The notes beneath the pieces were generated by a model that was not told the DNA's origin, ran no database searches, and was given only the letters and a program-made list of their open reading frames with translations. Below are positions 6,426 to 13,043 of a DNA stretch of 15,576 nucleotides, in pieces. This DNA is from Holtiella tumoricola (GTDB lineage: Bacteria; Bacillota; Clostridia; Lachnospirales; Cellulosilyticaceae). The stretch's first letter is position 1. Every line of letters starts with the position of its first letter. A program made the translations under genes and the position numbers. The stretch spans positions 1 through 15,576 of the forward strand of contig NZ_JAQIFT010000076.1 in the NCBI RefSeq assembly GCF_027857615.1, written 5' to 3'.

Positions 6426-7877
6426 ATGAATAGCAGCGAAAAACGTGCTAATTACAGCTATCTTATTAATACTTTAATAGGTATATCACTTATGATCTTA
6501 TTTAGATTTATACCAGCTCCTGAACCTATCACTCCATTAGGAATGGAAATAATAGGTATATTTATTGGGGTAATTTATCTTTGGACATTTGTTGATTCTA
6601 TTTGGCCTAGTTTACTAGGAATATTCTTACTAGGATGTAGCAGTTTTGCCCCTATGAATCAAGTCTTAATGAATTTTTTAGGTGATTCAACAGTTGTTCA
6701 GCTCTTCTTTATGATGGTTCTTATCGGAGCTGTTGTACAATCAGGACTTACAAATTATATTGGTAGATGGTTCTTAACACGTAAAGTAATCAATGGAAAA
6801 CCTTGGATGTTCTCTTTTATGGTTTTACTAGGAGTTTTTGCATTAGCAGCAACTTCATCTGCGTTCACACCAATCTTCCTTTTCTGGCCAATTCTATATG
6901 GTATTTTTAAAGAACTAGGCTATAAACCAAAAGATAAATATCCTACATTAATGCTTATCTCAGTAGTTGTTGTAGCCTTAATGGGATTTGGTACAGCACC
7001 ATTTAAAGATGGTCCTGTAATCCTTCTTAATAACTATACCTCACTTACTGGTATAGAAATTAGCTTCGCTTCATTTATTGGTTTAACTATACCTTTATCT
7101 TTATTATCTATTGGACTTCTTATAGTATTAATGAAGTTTGTCCTTAAGCCAGACATATCTTTACTCAAAGATGTAAGTGTGGAGATGTTTAACAAAAATC
7201 CTCTTCCACCATTAAATGTAAAACATAAAATCATTGCTACAACTTTTATTGTATATATCTTATTTATGATACTTCCAGGTATTTTACCTGCAGATTTACC
7301 AATTAGAGCATTCTTCAACGATAATAAATTTGGATTTGCATTAGTCATGGTTTGTATATTATGTGCAATTAAAATTGATGGTAAATTCTTAGCTGATTAT
7401 CAAAATATTAGTAGTCACCATATTCAATGGAGTACTATCTTCTTAATAGGTGCTGCACTTACTATCGGTAATGCTTTAACCTCTGAAGGTACAGGCGTAA
7501 CACCATTCTTAAAAAACCTATTAGCACCAGTGTTTGAAGGAACAGGAGAATTTACTTTTATCGTACTTATTCTTGTACTAGGTTTAGTACTTACTAACTT
7601 CTGTAATAGTGTTGTTGTAGGAATTATCTTCCTTCCTATTATTTCAGCTTTTACTCAAACTATGGGAGTTGCTACAGAACCTATCGTTTCAATATTTATC
7701 TTTATGGTTCTATTCGGAGCAATTACACCAGCTGCTTCACCATTTGCTGCTATTATGCATGGTAACAAAGAATGGTTAGACACAAAAGATATTTATAAAT
7801 ATACTACTATCATGAGTATTCTCATGCTTGCTACTGTAATTATTATAGGTATTCCATTATCTAAAATTATGTTTTAA
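6426..7877 (+). CDS. SLC13/DASS-type anion transporter
   Basis: A 483-residue polytopic membrane protein with roughly 11-12 hydrophobic segments, of the SLC13 (divalent anion:sodium symporter) superfamily, which moves dicarboxylates, citrate or sulfate. The two halves each carry a motif where DASS proteins have Ser-Asn-Thr: TSSAFTP at about 143-149 and NFCNSVVVG at about 391-399. The C-terminal ITPAASPFAAIMHGNKEW is also family-like. The first motif has lost its asparagine, so the bound ion or substrate may differ from the classical members. The start is ATG 6426, 9 bases after AAGGAG; an in-frame ATG at 6402 has no ribosome site. It is a single-gene unit with its own operator-rich promoter and terminator. 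From the context, uptake of an aryl sulfate or release of sulfate is possible but unproven. Confidence 0.82.
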   Translation: MNSSEKRANYSYLINTLIGISLMILFRFIPAPEPITPLGMEIIGIFIGVIYLWTFVDSIWPSLLGIFLLGCSSFAPMNQVLMNFLGDSTVVQLFFMMVLIGAVVQSGLTNYIGRWFLTRKVINGKPWMFSFMVLLGVFALAATSSAFTPIFLFWPILYGIFKELGYKPKDKYPTLMLISVVVVALMGFGTAPFKDGPVILLNNYTSLTGIEISFASFIGLTIPLSLLSIGLLIVLMKFVLKPDISLLKDVSVEMFNKNPLPPLNVKHKIIATTFIVYILFMILPGILPADLPIRAFFNDNKFGFALVMVCILCAIKIDGKFLADYQNISSHHIQWSTIFLIGAALTIGNALTSEGTGVTPFLKNLLAPVFEGTGEFTFIVLILVLGLVLTNFCNSVVVGIIFLPIISAFTQTMGVATEPIVSIFIFMVLFGAITPAASPFAAIMHGNKEWLDTKDIYKYTTIMSILMLATVIIIGIPLSKIMF

Positions 7878-7882
7878 TAAAT

Positions 7883-7912
7883 AAAAGCGACTTAGAAATC
7901 TAAGTCGCTTTT
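7883..7912 (+). terminator. Intrinsic terminator of the SLC13 gene
   Basis: AAAAGCGACTTA and TAAGTCGCTTTT form a perfect 12-bp stem with a six-base loop, followed by T-rich sequence, six bases after the stop codon. Confidence 0.85.
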
Positions 7913-7985
7913 TCTATATCTTTTTCTCTTCTACACTATTATTCATAGATCAACATATAATCAACAAGCTAGTTTATATAACAAA

Positions 7986-8013
7986 AAAGCGTACAGCTTA
8001 CGCCGTACGCTTT
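7986..8013 (-). terminator. Intrinsic terminator of tRNA-Ser with a GUAA loop
   Basis: On the minus strand AAAGCGTAC pairs with GTACGCTTT. Three inner pairs (one G-U) close a GUAA tetraloop of the GNRA type, and six T follow. It lies four bases after the tRNA. Confidence 0.85.
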
Positions 8014-8017
8014 GAAG

Positions 8018-8103
8018 CGGAGAGGGTGGGATTCGAACCCACGGCCCCTTTCGGAGTCACTGGTTTTCAAGACCAGCTCCTTAAACCGCTCGGACACCTC
8101 TCC
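8018..8103 (-). tRNA. tRNA-Ser (anticodon UGA)
   Basis: The minus strand folds as a class II tRNA of 86 bases: acceptor GGAGAGG with CCTCTCC, discriminator G, anticodon arm CTGGT-CTTGAAA-ACCAG with anticodon TGA, a long variable arm and GGTTCGAATCC in the T arm. CCA is not encoded. It has its own promoter and terminator. Confidence 0.95.
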
Positions 8104-8129
8104 AAATTTGTTATGTCAATTACTCTCTT

Positions 8130-8158
8130 ATAATAACACCATATTTGTCATATGTAAA
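8130..8158 (-). promoter_or_regulatory. Promoter of tRNA-Ser
   Basis: TTTACA (8153-8158) and TATTAT (8130-8135) are 17 bases apart on the minus strand, with a TGT extension before the -10 box. Runs of A and T just upstream could act as an UP element. The predicted start is near 8123. Confidence 0.7.
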
Positions 8159-8168
8159 GCCTTTTTTT

Positions 8169-8188
8169 AAAAAAACTTAAGTTTTTTT
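8169..8188. repeat. Twenty-base A/T-tract palindrome
   Basis: Seven A, CTTAAG, then seven T form a perfect palindrome just upstream of the tRNA-Ser promoter on the minus strand. It may be an UP element or a bent-DNA stretch; I see no coding role. Confidence 0.5.
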
Positions 8189-8216
8189 GAGGTTTTTTAA
8201 GAGATTATTAAAAAAT

Positions 8217-8246
8217 AAAAAACTACAACATAAGTTGTAGTTTTTT
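8217..8246 (-). terminator. Intrinsic terminator of the tRNA-Asp/tRNA-Leu unit
   Basis: CTACAAC and GTTGTAG form the core stem around a four-base loop, flanked by six A and six T that extend it. T-rich sequence follows on the minus strand. Confidence 0.8.
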
Positions 8247-8248
8247 TA

Positions 8249-8332
8249 TGCCCAAGACCGGAATCGAACCGGTACGAGGGTAAGCTCGCAGGATTTTAAG
8301 TCCTGTGCGTCTGCCAGTTCCGCCACTTGGGC
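8249..8332 (-). tRNA. tRNA-Leu (anticodon UAA), copy 1
   Basis: The 84-base class II tRNA has acceptor GCCCAAG with CTTGGGC, discriminator A, anticodon arm CAGGA-CTTAAAA-TCCTG with anticodon TAA, and GGTTCGATTCC in the T arm. CCA is not encoded. It is cotranscribed with tRNA-Asp, seven bases upstream, and is nearly identical to the copy at 15314-15397. Confidence 0.95.
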
Positions 8333-8339
8333 ATATAAG

Positions 8340-8413
8340 CGACCCAGAAGGGACTCGAACCCTCGACCTCCGCCGTGACAGGGCGGCGTGCTAACCAACT
8401 GTACCACTGGGCC
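8340..8413 (-). tRNA. tRNA-Asp (anticodon GUC)
   Basis: The 74-base tRNA has acceptor GGCCCAG with CTGGGTC (one G-U pair), discriminator G as usual for aspartate, anticodon arm CCGCC-CTGTCAC-GGCGG with anticodon GTC, and GGGTTCGAGTCCC in the T arm. CCA is not encoded. It is the first gene of the tRNA-Asp/tRNA-Leu unit. Confidence 0.95.
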
Positions 8414-8430
8414 ATCGCTATTTCATAAGT

Positions 8431-8459
8431 ATTATACTATAGCTATTGACTTATGTAAA
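8431..8459 (-). promoter_or_regulatory. Promoter of the tRNA-Asp/tRNA-Leu unit
   Basis: TTTACA (8454-8459) and a consensus TATAAT (8431-8436) are 17 bases apart on the minus strand. The sequence TTTACATAAGTCAA at its -35 end is shared exactly with the tRNA-Arg promoter. It lies directly after the LysR stop codon, with no terminator between. Confidence 0.8.
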
Positions 8460-8467
8460 TACTTATT

Positions 8468-9361
8468 TTATTTTTCTAAACCCGTTTCCAATATCTTTAG
8501 AAATTCTGAAGATGCAGGTGATAATGGCACTGTTTTTAAAAAACAACATCCTATACTTCTTCTAGGAATAGGATTCATTAATCTTATTTCATAAATTCCT
8601 TTTTGCTCTAAATACTCCTTAGAGAATTCTTTAATTACACAAGATATACCTAGATTAATCCTTGCAAATTCTAATAATAAGTCATGTGAACCTAGTTCAA
8701 TTTCTGGATTGAGCCTTACTCCTTCTTTTTCCATATGTTTCTCTACATATTGTCTAGAATTAGATTTATTCTCTAAAAATATTAAGGGTAACTTTGAAAG
8801 TTCTTCTAATGCTATAGGATTCTTACTTAATTTTTTATAAGCTTCTCCTCCTACAAATATATCATGTATATAAAAATACTCTCGTACTTCTAGTGCAGTA
8901 TCTTCTATCGGAAGGTTACATACTGCCAAGTCAATTTCGCCTACCTTTAATAATTCACATTGCTCGATTGTAGTTCTATTAATAATTTTCAACTTAATAT
9001 TTGGATATTGCTCATGAAATTTTTCTAAATAGGGTAGTAAGAAAAATCTTGAAATTGTGTCTCCTACACCTATCTTTAGTTCTCCTACAACTAAATCTAA
9101 AGATTCTTTGATTTTTTGTTCTCCAACATCTATAAGGTTTAATGCAGTATGTATATACTCATATAGTGTACTTCCCTCATTCGTTAATACTACACCTCTT
9201 GCACCTCTTCTGAATAAGCAAATATCTAGTTCTTTTTCTAGTTGCATTATTGTTTGACTAACTGCTGGTTGAGTCATATAAAGCTTTTTAGCTGCGCCTG
9301 AAAAGCTTTTACATTCTGCTACTTTACAAAATACTTTATAGTAGTCTAATTTCGTATTCAT
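8468..9361 (-). CDS. LysR-family transcriptional regulator
   Basis: The 297-residue length is typical of the family. The N-terminal winged helix-turn-helix covers about residues 3-62, with FSGAAKKLYMTQPAVSQTIMQLEKEL, and the rest is the periplasmic-binding-like effector domain (about 90-295), beginning LKIGVGDTISRFFLLPYLEKF. Such proteins act as tetramers and usually control themselves and a divergent neighbour, here the HD-GYP gene. The effector cannot be read from the sequence. The start is ATG, 5 bases after GAGG. The gene ends 9 bases before a tRNA promoter without a terminator, so its transcripts could read into tRNA-Asp. Confidence 0.92.
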   Translation of the reverse strand: MNTKLDYYKVFCKVAECKSFSGAAKKLYMTQPAVSQTIMQLEKELDICLFRRGARGVVLTNEGSTLYEYIHTALNLIDVGEQKIKESLDLVVGELKIGVGDTISRFFLLPYLEKFHEQYPNIKLKIINRTTIEQCELLKVGEIDLAVCNLPIEDTALEVREYFYIHDIFVGGEAYKKLSKNPIALEELSKLPLIFLENKSNSRQYVEKHMEKEGVRLNPEIELGSHDLLLEFARINLGISCVIKEFSKEYLEQKGIYEIRLMNPIPRRSIGCCFLKTVPLSPASSEFLKILETGLEK

Positions 9362-9401
9362 AGTTTCCTCTTTATTTTAGTATTTACTAATCCTTATTTA
9401 T

Positions 9402-9430
9402 ATCATATTCTCTTTTCAAGTCTAATTCAA
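9402..9430 (-). promoter_or_regulatory. Promoter of the LysR gene
   Basis: TTGAAT (9425-9430) and TATGAT (9402-9407) are 17 bases apart on the minus strand, which puts the start near 9395 and gives a leader of about 34 bases. Confidence 0.55.
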
Positions 9431-9479
9431 TATACCTTTTAGATACTCCATATAGGTTTTGTCGCTTTTTATATTAATA

Positions 9480-9495
9480 TGTACATATTTGTACA
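9480..9495. promoter_or_regulatory. TGTACA dyad between LysR and HD-GYP genes
   Basis: TGTACA-TATT-TGTACA is a 16-base dyad built from two copies of a palindromic hexamer. It lies about 40 bases before the start expected from the TATAAT at 9515-9520, and some 90 bases before the LysR start. It is a candidate site for the LysR protein. Confidence 0.4.
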
Positions 9496-9514
9496 CAAAG
9501 CTACGTTTTTAATA

Positions 9515-9520
9515 TATAAT
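9515..9520 (+). promoter_or_regulatory. -10 box of the HD-GYP promoter
   Basis: TATAAT has no good -35 box at 16-18 bases, which holds only TACACA. An activator, possibly the LysR protein at 9480-9495, may be required. The predicted start is near 9527. Confidence 0.4.
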
Positions 9521-9551
9521 CTATTTATACAACCGTTATAACATAAAGCTT

Positions 9552-9576
9552 GGAGGGAGGATATTCCTATTAGGAA
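9552..9576 (+). promoter_or_regulatory. Displaced ribosome site and small hairpin before HD-GYP
   Basis: The strong GGAGGGAGG (9552-9560) is 25 bases from the ATG at 9586, too far for direct use. Between them TTCC (9564-9567) and GGAA (9573-9576) can pair; folding this out would shorten the gap to about 12 bases. An in-frame TGA at 9580 rules out an earlier start. Confidence 0.45.
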
Positions 9577-9585
9577 AATTGACTT

Positions 9586-10641
9586 ATGAGATTAGTTAAT
9601 ATTGAAACACTTAAAGGTGGCGAGATTATAGGACAAGACATTGTTACCAGTGAAGGTGGCATATTACTACGTTCTCAATCAAGATTTAAGCTAGCATATA
9701 AAAATCGCCTATTAGAACGTTATATCTATCAAATATATATTGATGATGAAATTTCTAAAGGTATTATTCCAAATGAAGTTATCCCTCATAATGTTAGAAT
9801 GCGCCTTAATCAGCATCTAGATAGTCAGTTTAGAAAGATAGAAAAATTAATGACTATCAATTTAAATGATATTGCCCCTATCACTTCTTCTATTATGAAT
9901 GAACTCTCTCACAAAGATGTTATTTTAGATATCCTTGATCTACAACATAATGACGATTATACCTATTCTCATTGTGTCAATGTCTCCATCATTGCCTGTG
10001 CTTTAGCAAAAAAAATGGGCTTTAATCAAGATGATATTAATAAAATAGTTACCGGCGCCTTATTACATGATATTGGTAAAATAATCATTCCTAAGGATAT
10101 CTTAAATAAACCAGGTAAACTTACGCCTGATGAACTAAAAGTTATGCAAAGCCATCCTCAACTAGGATACGATATTATAAAAAATGATGCTTATTTAAGC
10201 CCTATTTCTAAAGTTATTATTTTATGCCATCATGAACGCGAGGATGGAAGAGGCTATCCTTTACAAAAAGGTAAAGATTTATATGTAGGTGCTAAACTAG
10301 TAGCTGTAGCTGACGTATTTGATGCCCTTGTATCTACTAGACCCTATCGTACAGGCTTCCCTATAAGTCGTGCTTTATCTATACTTAAGCAAGAGGAACT
10401 AAATGAATCTGTTATCGGCACCTTAGAACATATTGTTGCATCTTATCCTGTTGGCTGTACTGTAAGGTTAAATAATAATTGCGTTGCACTTGTAGAACAA
10501 AACTTTGCTGATGACTTATGCAGACCATTATTAAGGGTTATTTATAATCTACAAACTAGGACCCGTGAAAATTATAAATGTGATTTAAGAACTTCCCCTA
10601 ACTTAGAGATTGTTGAAAAGCTTCCTAATTTTATGCAATAA
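9586..10641 (+). CDS. HD-GYP domain cyclic-di-GMP phosphodiesterase
   Basis: The 351-residue soluble protein has an N-terminal region (about 1-105) without a clear receiver or sensor fold, resembling the DUF3391-like leader seen in some of these proteins. The HD-GYP domain follows at about 110-300. Metal and catalytic residues are visible: His129, His161-Asp162 (HDIGK), His190, His215-His216 in HHEREDGRGYP, and the later DVFDAL. Gly-Tyr-Pro is intact at 223-225, so hydrolysis of cyclic-di-GMP (or cGAMP) is expected. It shares a control region with the divergent LysR gene. The ATG has only a weak AGGA about 10 bases upstream, and a much stronger site lies farther away, so its translation may be regulated. 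It acts in the cytoplasm; which input the N-terminal part reads is unknown. Confidence 0.9.
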   Translation: MRLVNIETLKGGEIIGQDIVTSEGGILLRSQSRFKLAYKNRLLERYIYQIYIDDEISKGIIPNEVIPHNVRMRLNQHLDSQFRKIEKLMTINLNDIAPITSSIMNELSHKDVILDILDLQHNDDYTYSHCVNVSIIACALAKKMGFNQDDINKIVTGALLHDIGKIIIPKDILNKPGKLTPDELKVMQSHPQLGYDIIKNDAYLSPISKVIILCHHEREDGRGYPLQKGKDLYVGAKLVAVADVFDALVSTRPYRTGFPISRALSILKQEELNESVIGTLEHIVASYPVGCTVRLNNNCVALVEQNFADDLCRPLLRVIYNLQTRTRENYKCDLRTSPNLEIVEKLPNFMQ

Positions 10642-10674
10642 GGTTATGAACCTGTATAGGTTCATAACCTTATT
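10637..10674. terminator. Bidirectional terminator between HD-GYP and DUF4097 genes
   Basis: A perfect 17-bp stem, AATAAGGTTATGAACCT with its complement around GTAT, overlaps the stop codon of the rightward gene and lies 14 bases after the leftward one. T-rich sequence follows on the plus strand; the minus side is weaker. Confidence 0.75.
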
Positions 10675-10688
10675 GTTATAATTACTAT

Positions 10689-11636
10689 TTATTTCTTTTC
10701 TATATCTATATCTCCAGATGTAGTTCTAAGTGTTATTTTTGATGAGCCTGTTTTATACTCTCCAGCATCTAGATTAAAGTCACTTTTAAGTTCTCCACTT
10801 GTTGTAGAGTACTTTAATCTAAATCCATCATTTTCTGGGATTTTTATTCTGATATCTCCTGATACACTAGAACTTGTAATCTCCTCAAACATCTCCTCTA
10901 ATTCTATCTCTACTTTACCACTTATTGTATTAATCTTAAAATAATTTCCCAACCCTTGAAATTTTACATCTCCACTAGTTGTAGAAGCATCTATAAATTT
11001 TACTTTATTATCTCTTAATTTGATTCCTCCACTTGTTGTATTGATGTCAATTTTATTACTCTTTACCTCATCTAATTTAATATCGCCACTAACTGTTTCT
11101 AAAATTACTTCATTTTCTATATCCATTAAATTCATTTCAATATCCCCTGAAGTGGAACCACACTCTATTTGTGAAAGATTTATTCCATCTAAACAAATTG
11201 TGCCTGATACAGTTTTAACTCTTAATTCATTTTCATATTCTAAAGGAATATAAATAACTATACTCTCTCTTCTATTAAAACTACTAAACATATTGAATAC
11301 ATGATTTACATTAGGCTTTTGTATACTAATATTATTACCTGTTCTATTAACCTCTAACTTATCAGACTCTTTTAAGTTATACGAGGCATTTTGTACTATC
11401 TTCAACTCTTTTCCTTCACTTGTGACAAACTGTATATCCTCACTTACTAATCTTACTGTAATATCTTTTATATCACTTACTGATTCACTATACTCTATAG
11501 TACTACCACTTGTAAAACTAGCCATTTCTTCATGATTAAATTCTCTATATAACGCAAAGATAAATACGCTTAATAAAAAGATAATAATACAGCTCCATAC
11601 TGCAATTTGTATACTAACAAGTGTTTTTTTATTCAT
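10689..11636 (-). CDS. DUF4097-family membrane-anchored beta-repeat protein
   Basis: The 315-residue protein has one N-terminal transmembrane segment (about 5-30), then an extracytoplasmic domain of short repeats. The motif (V/T)SG(D/E/T)(I/V/L) recurs about every 20 residues from about 145 to 313, for example TVSGTI, STSGDI, TVSGDI, TTSGGI, TTSGDV and TTSGDI. This is the pattern of DUF4097, which folds as a right-handed beta-solenoid. It follows the DUF1700 gene by 4 bases, with AAGGAG overlapping that stop region, so the two are coupled. The PadR-DUF1700-DUF4097 order is a recurrent Firmicutes module often linked to envelope stress, but the molecular role is not established. The repeats are protein-level only. 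Confidence 0.85.
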   Translation of the reverse strand: MNKKTLVSIQIAVWSCIIIFLLSVFIFALYREFNHEEMASFTSGSTIEYSESVSDIKDITVRLVSEDIQFVTSEGKELKIVQNASYNLKESDKLEVNRTGNNISIQKPNVNHVFNMFSSFNRRESIVIYIPLEYENELRVKTVSGTICLDGINLSQIECGSTSGDIEMNLMDIENEVILETVSGDIKLDEVKSNKIDINTTSGGIKLRDNKVKFIDASTTSGDVKFQGLGNYFKINTISGKVEIELEEMFEEITSSSVSGDIRIKIPENDGFRLKYSTTSGELKSDFNLDAGEYKTGSSKITLRTTSGDIDIEKK

Positions 11637-11640
11637 CTTC

Positions 11641-12294
11641 TTACTCCTTTAGCTCAAATAATAAGTCTATGACTTTATTAATAGCTGCTGCAATAATGAA
11701 GATGACCCATGAATATGCCCATATATCTAGCATAAAGCTCATAAGAAGATATATGCCTACTACTAATAACCAAAAAATTGCTTGAATCGCTTCTTTAATA
11801 TTTTCTTTTTTCCTTTGTTCAGCTGTTAAACTTTCTTTTCTTTTACTTTCTGCATATTCATCTTTTAAGTTCTCTGGCTTACTTACATTATCATATACTA
11901 ATAAGCCTGTTGCTCCTGCTACTATTATTAGTAATACAACAACACCTAATACAGGCATATTAAAAATAGATAATGCAATTAACATAGCTGGACTAATAAT
12001 ATATAGCATTATGGCTATACTCCTTATAAGTGCACTTTCTTTACGGCGCTTTTCAATATCCTTAGTTGTAATAATGACTGCTGTCTCATCTAATCCACTT
12101 AAAAGTTCTCTAATATCCCCAATGCTTGAAGTTACAATAATAAATGCTTCTTCTTTACTCTTCCCTTCAATAAGTAAATCTTCATATCGATCATTTAAAT
12201 TAATTAACATTTCCTCTTTTAATTCTCTTGCATACGTTGAGTCTGATACTTGTGCAAAAAGCTGGTCAATATAATCTTTTAATTTTCTATTCAT
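11641..12294 (-). CDS. DUF1700/HAAS-domain membrane protein
   Basis: The 217-residue protein begins with a helical cytosolic HAAS domain (about 1-68), rich in charged residues with DYIDQLFAQV and KEEAFIIVTSSIGD. Four hydrophobic segments follow near 88-111, 112-134, 169-187 and 189-209, with a charged lysine- and glutamate-rich loop at 137-168. The family is nearly always next to a PadR regulator and is thought to pass a membrane signal to it; that is known as an association, not a shown mechanism. The gene overlaps the end of padR by 8 bases (ATGAATAG), and GGAGA lies just upstream within padR, so translation is coupled. Confidence 0.85.
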   Translation of the reverse strand: MNRKLKDYIDQLFAQVSDSTYARELKEEMLINLNDRYEDLLIEGKSKEEAFIIVTSSIGDIRELLSGLDETAVIITTKDIEKRRKESALIRSIAIMLYIISPAMLIALSIFNMPVLGVVVLLIIVAGATGLLVYDNVSKPENLKDEYAESKRKESLTAEQRKKENIKEAIQAIFWLLVVGIYLLMSFMLDIWAYSWVIFIIAAAINKVIDLLFELKE

Positions 12295-12628
12295 TTAAAT
12301 CTCCCACCTTTACTAATTGATCTATTAATCTTTTAGCTTCTTCCCATTCAGCTAAATTTTGTTCAAATAGTGCCTTCCCCAGGTGTGTAATCTTGTAGTA
12401 TCTGCGTCGTGCGCCTGTTGTTTGGTCCCCCCAATATGAATTAATAAATCCGCCAGACTCTAGTCTTCTAAATGCTGAATATAAAGTTGCTTCCTTCAAC
12501 TCATATGTTTGATTCGTTTTTTCTTGTATAGCTTTATTAATTTCATAACCATAGCTATCTTTTTCAAAAAGGTGCGCTAGTATAATCGTTTCCGTATGTC
12601 CCCTTATAAGATCAGATGCAATAGACAT
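12287..12628 (-). CDS. PadR-family transcriptional regulator
   Basis: A 113-residue protein that is nearly all winged helix-turn-helix (about 5-85), with the family patterns YGYEI, KEATLYSAFRRLESGGFI, and GARRRYYKIT, then a short dimerisation helix rich in Glu and Leu. PadR proteins usually repress their own operon. The start at ATG 12628 follows AAGGAGG by 5 bases; an in-frame ATG five codons upstream contains that site and is unlikely. It is the first gene of the three-gene operon and overlaps the DUF1700 gene. The AT-rich alternating sequence around its promoter could be its operator. The effector is unknown. Confidence 0.92.
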   Translation of the reverse strand: MSIASDLIRGHTETIILAHLFEKDSYGYEINKAIQEKTNQTYELKEATLYSAFRRLESGGFINSYWGDQTTGARRRYYKITHLGKALFEQNLAEWEEAKRLIDQLVKVGDLNE

Positions 12629-12686
12629 TTTATCCTCCTTCATGCTATTTCAAATAATAAAAATTTATTCTGAATATTTCTCTTAT

Positions 12687-12715
12687 ATATTATTCTTATA
12701 TACCTCATCTGTCAA
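12687..12715 (-). promoter_or_regulatory. Promoter of the padR-DUF1700-DUF4097 operon
   Basis: A consensus TTGACA (12710-12715) is 17 bases from TAATAT (12687-12692) on the minus strand. The spacer and -10 region contain TATATAAGAATAATATATA, an imperfect dyad that would suit autorepression by PadR. The start is predicted near 12680. Confidence 0.7.
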
Positions 12716-12787
12716 TGTATATTTCTAAATAATATATATTTTTATAATAAAATTACACTATATAATCTAGTTTTTATTTAAATACAA

Positions 12788-12821
12788 AAAAGGCTTACAA
12801 GCTAATGCTTGTAAGCCTTTT
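12788..12821 (-). terminator. Intrinsic terminator of tRNA-Arg
   Basis: A perfect 15-bp stem, AAAAGGCTTACAAGC with its complement around TAAT, is followed on the minus strand by T-rich sequence, three bases after the tRNA. Confidence 0.88.
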
Positions 12822-12824
12822 ATA

Positions 12825-12898
<74 letters not shown>

Positions 12899-12917
12899 AA
12901 ATCTTTATTACTTAGAT

Positions 12918-12946
12918 ATTTTAACATGTGATTTGACTTATGTAAA
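12918..12946 (-). promoter_or_regulatory. Promoter of tRNA-Arg
   Basis: TTTACA (12941-12946) and TAAAAT (12918-12923) are 17 bases apart on the minus strand. The -35 end shares the 14 bases TTTACATAAGTCAA with the tRNA-Asp promoter. Confidence 0.75.
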
Positions 12947-12997
12947 GGTTTTCTCTTTAAAAACTTTAATTATATTTTCTATTTTATTTATTATGTC

Positions 12998-13026
12998 TAT
13001 ACATGCGAACATTTGTTCTGTATAAT
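12998..13026 (+). promoter_or_regulatory. Promoter of the radical SAM/DUF4130 repair operon
   Basis: TATACA (12998-13003) and TATAAT (13021-13026) are 17 bases apart. The start is predicted near 13033, leaving a leader of only about 11 bases. The SOS box fills the spacer. The rest of the 415-base gap upstream holds tRNA-Arg and the two leftward promoters, with no further gene. Confidence 0.65.
13006..13019. promoter_or_regulatory. SOS box (LexA/DinR operator)
   Basis: CGAAC-ATTT-GTTCT matches the Firmicutes LexA consensus CGAAC-N4-GTTCG except at the last base. It lies between the -35 and -10 boxes, where bound LexA would block RNA polymerase. The downstream genes are DNA-repair related, which supports the call. 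Confidence 0.8.
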
Positions 13027-13043
13027 ATATTTAGGTGATTAAT

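Noticed and set aside
7034..7348. A 104-codon leftward frame inside the SLC13 gene
   Set aside because: Fully inside a convincing membrane protein gene, with no family features.
8169..8188. The A-tract palindrome as a replication or attachment site
   Set aside because: No integrase, DnaA boxes or duplicated flank is present; an UP element for the tRNA-Ser promoter explains it more simply.
10689..11636. Possible DNA-level tandem repeat in the DUF4097 gene
   Set aside because: The TSGD-type repeats are seen in the protein only; the DNA of each unit has diverged, as expected for a beta-solenoid.
11020..12274. Rightward frames opposite DUF4097 and DUF1700
   Set aside because: They mirror the repeat-rich and helical proteins on the other strand and lack ribosome sites.
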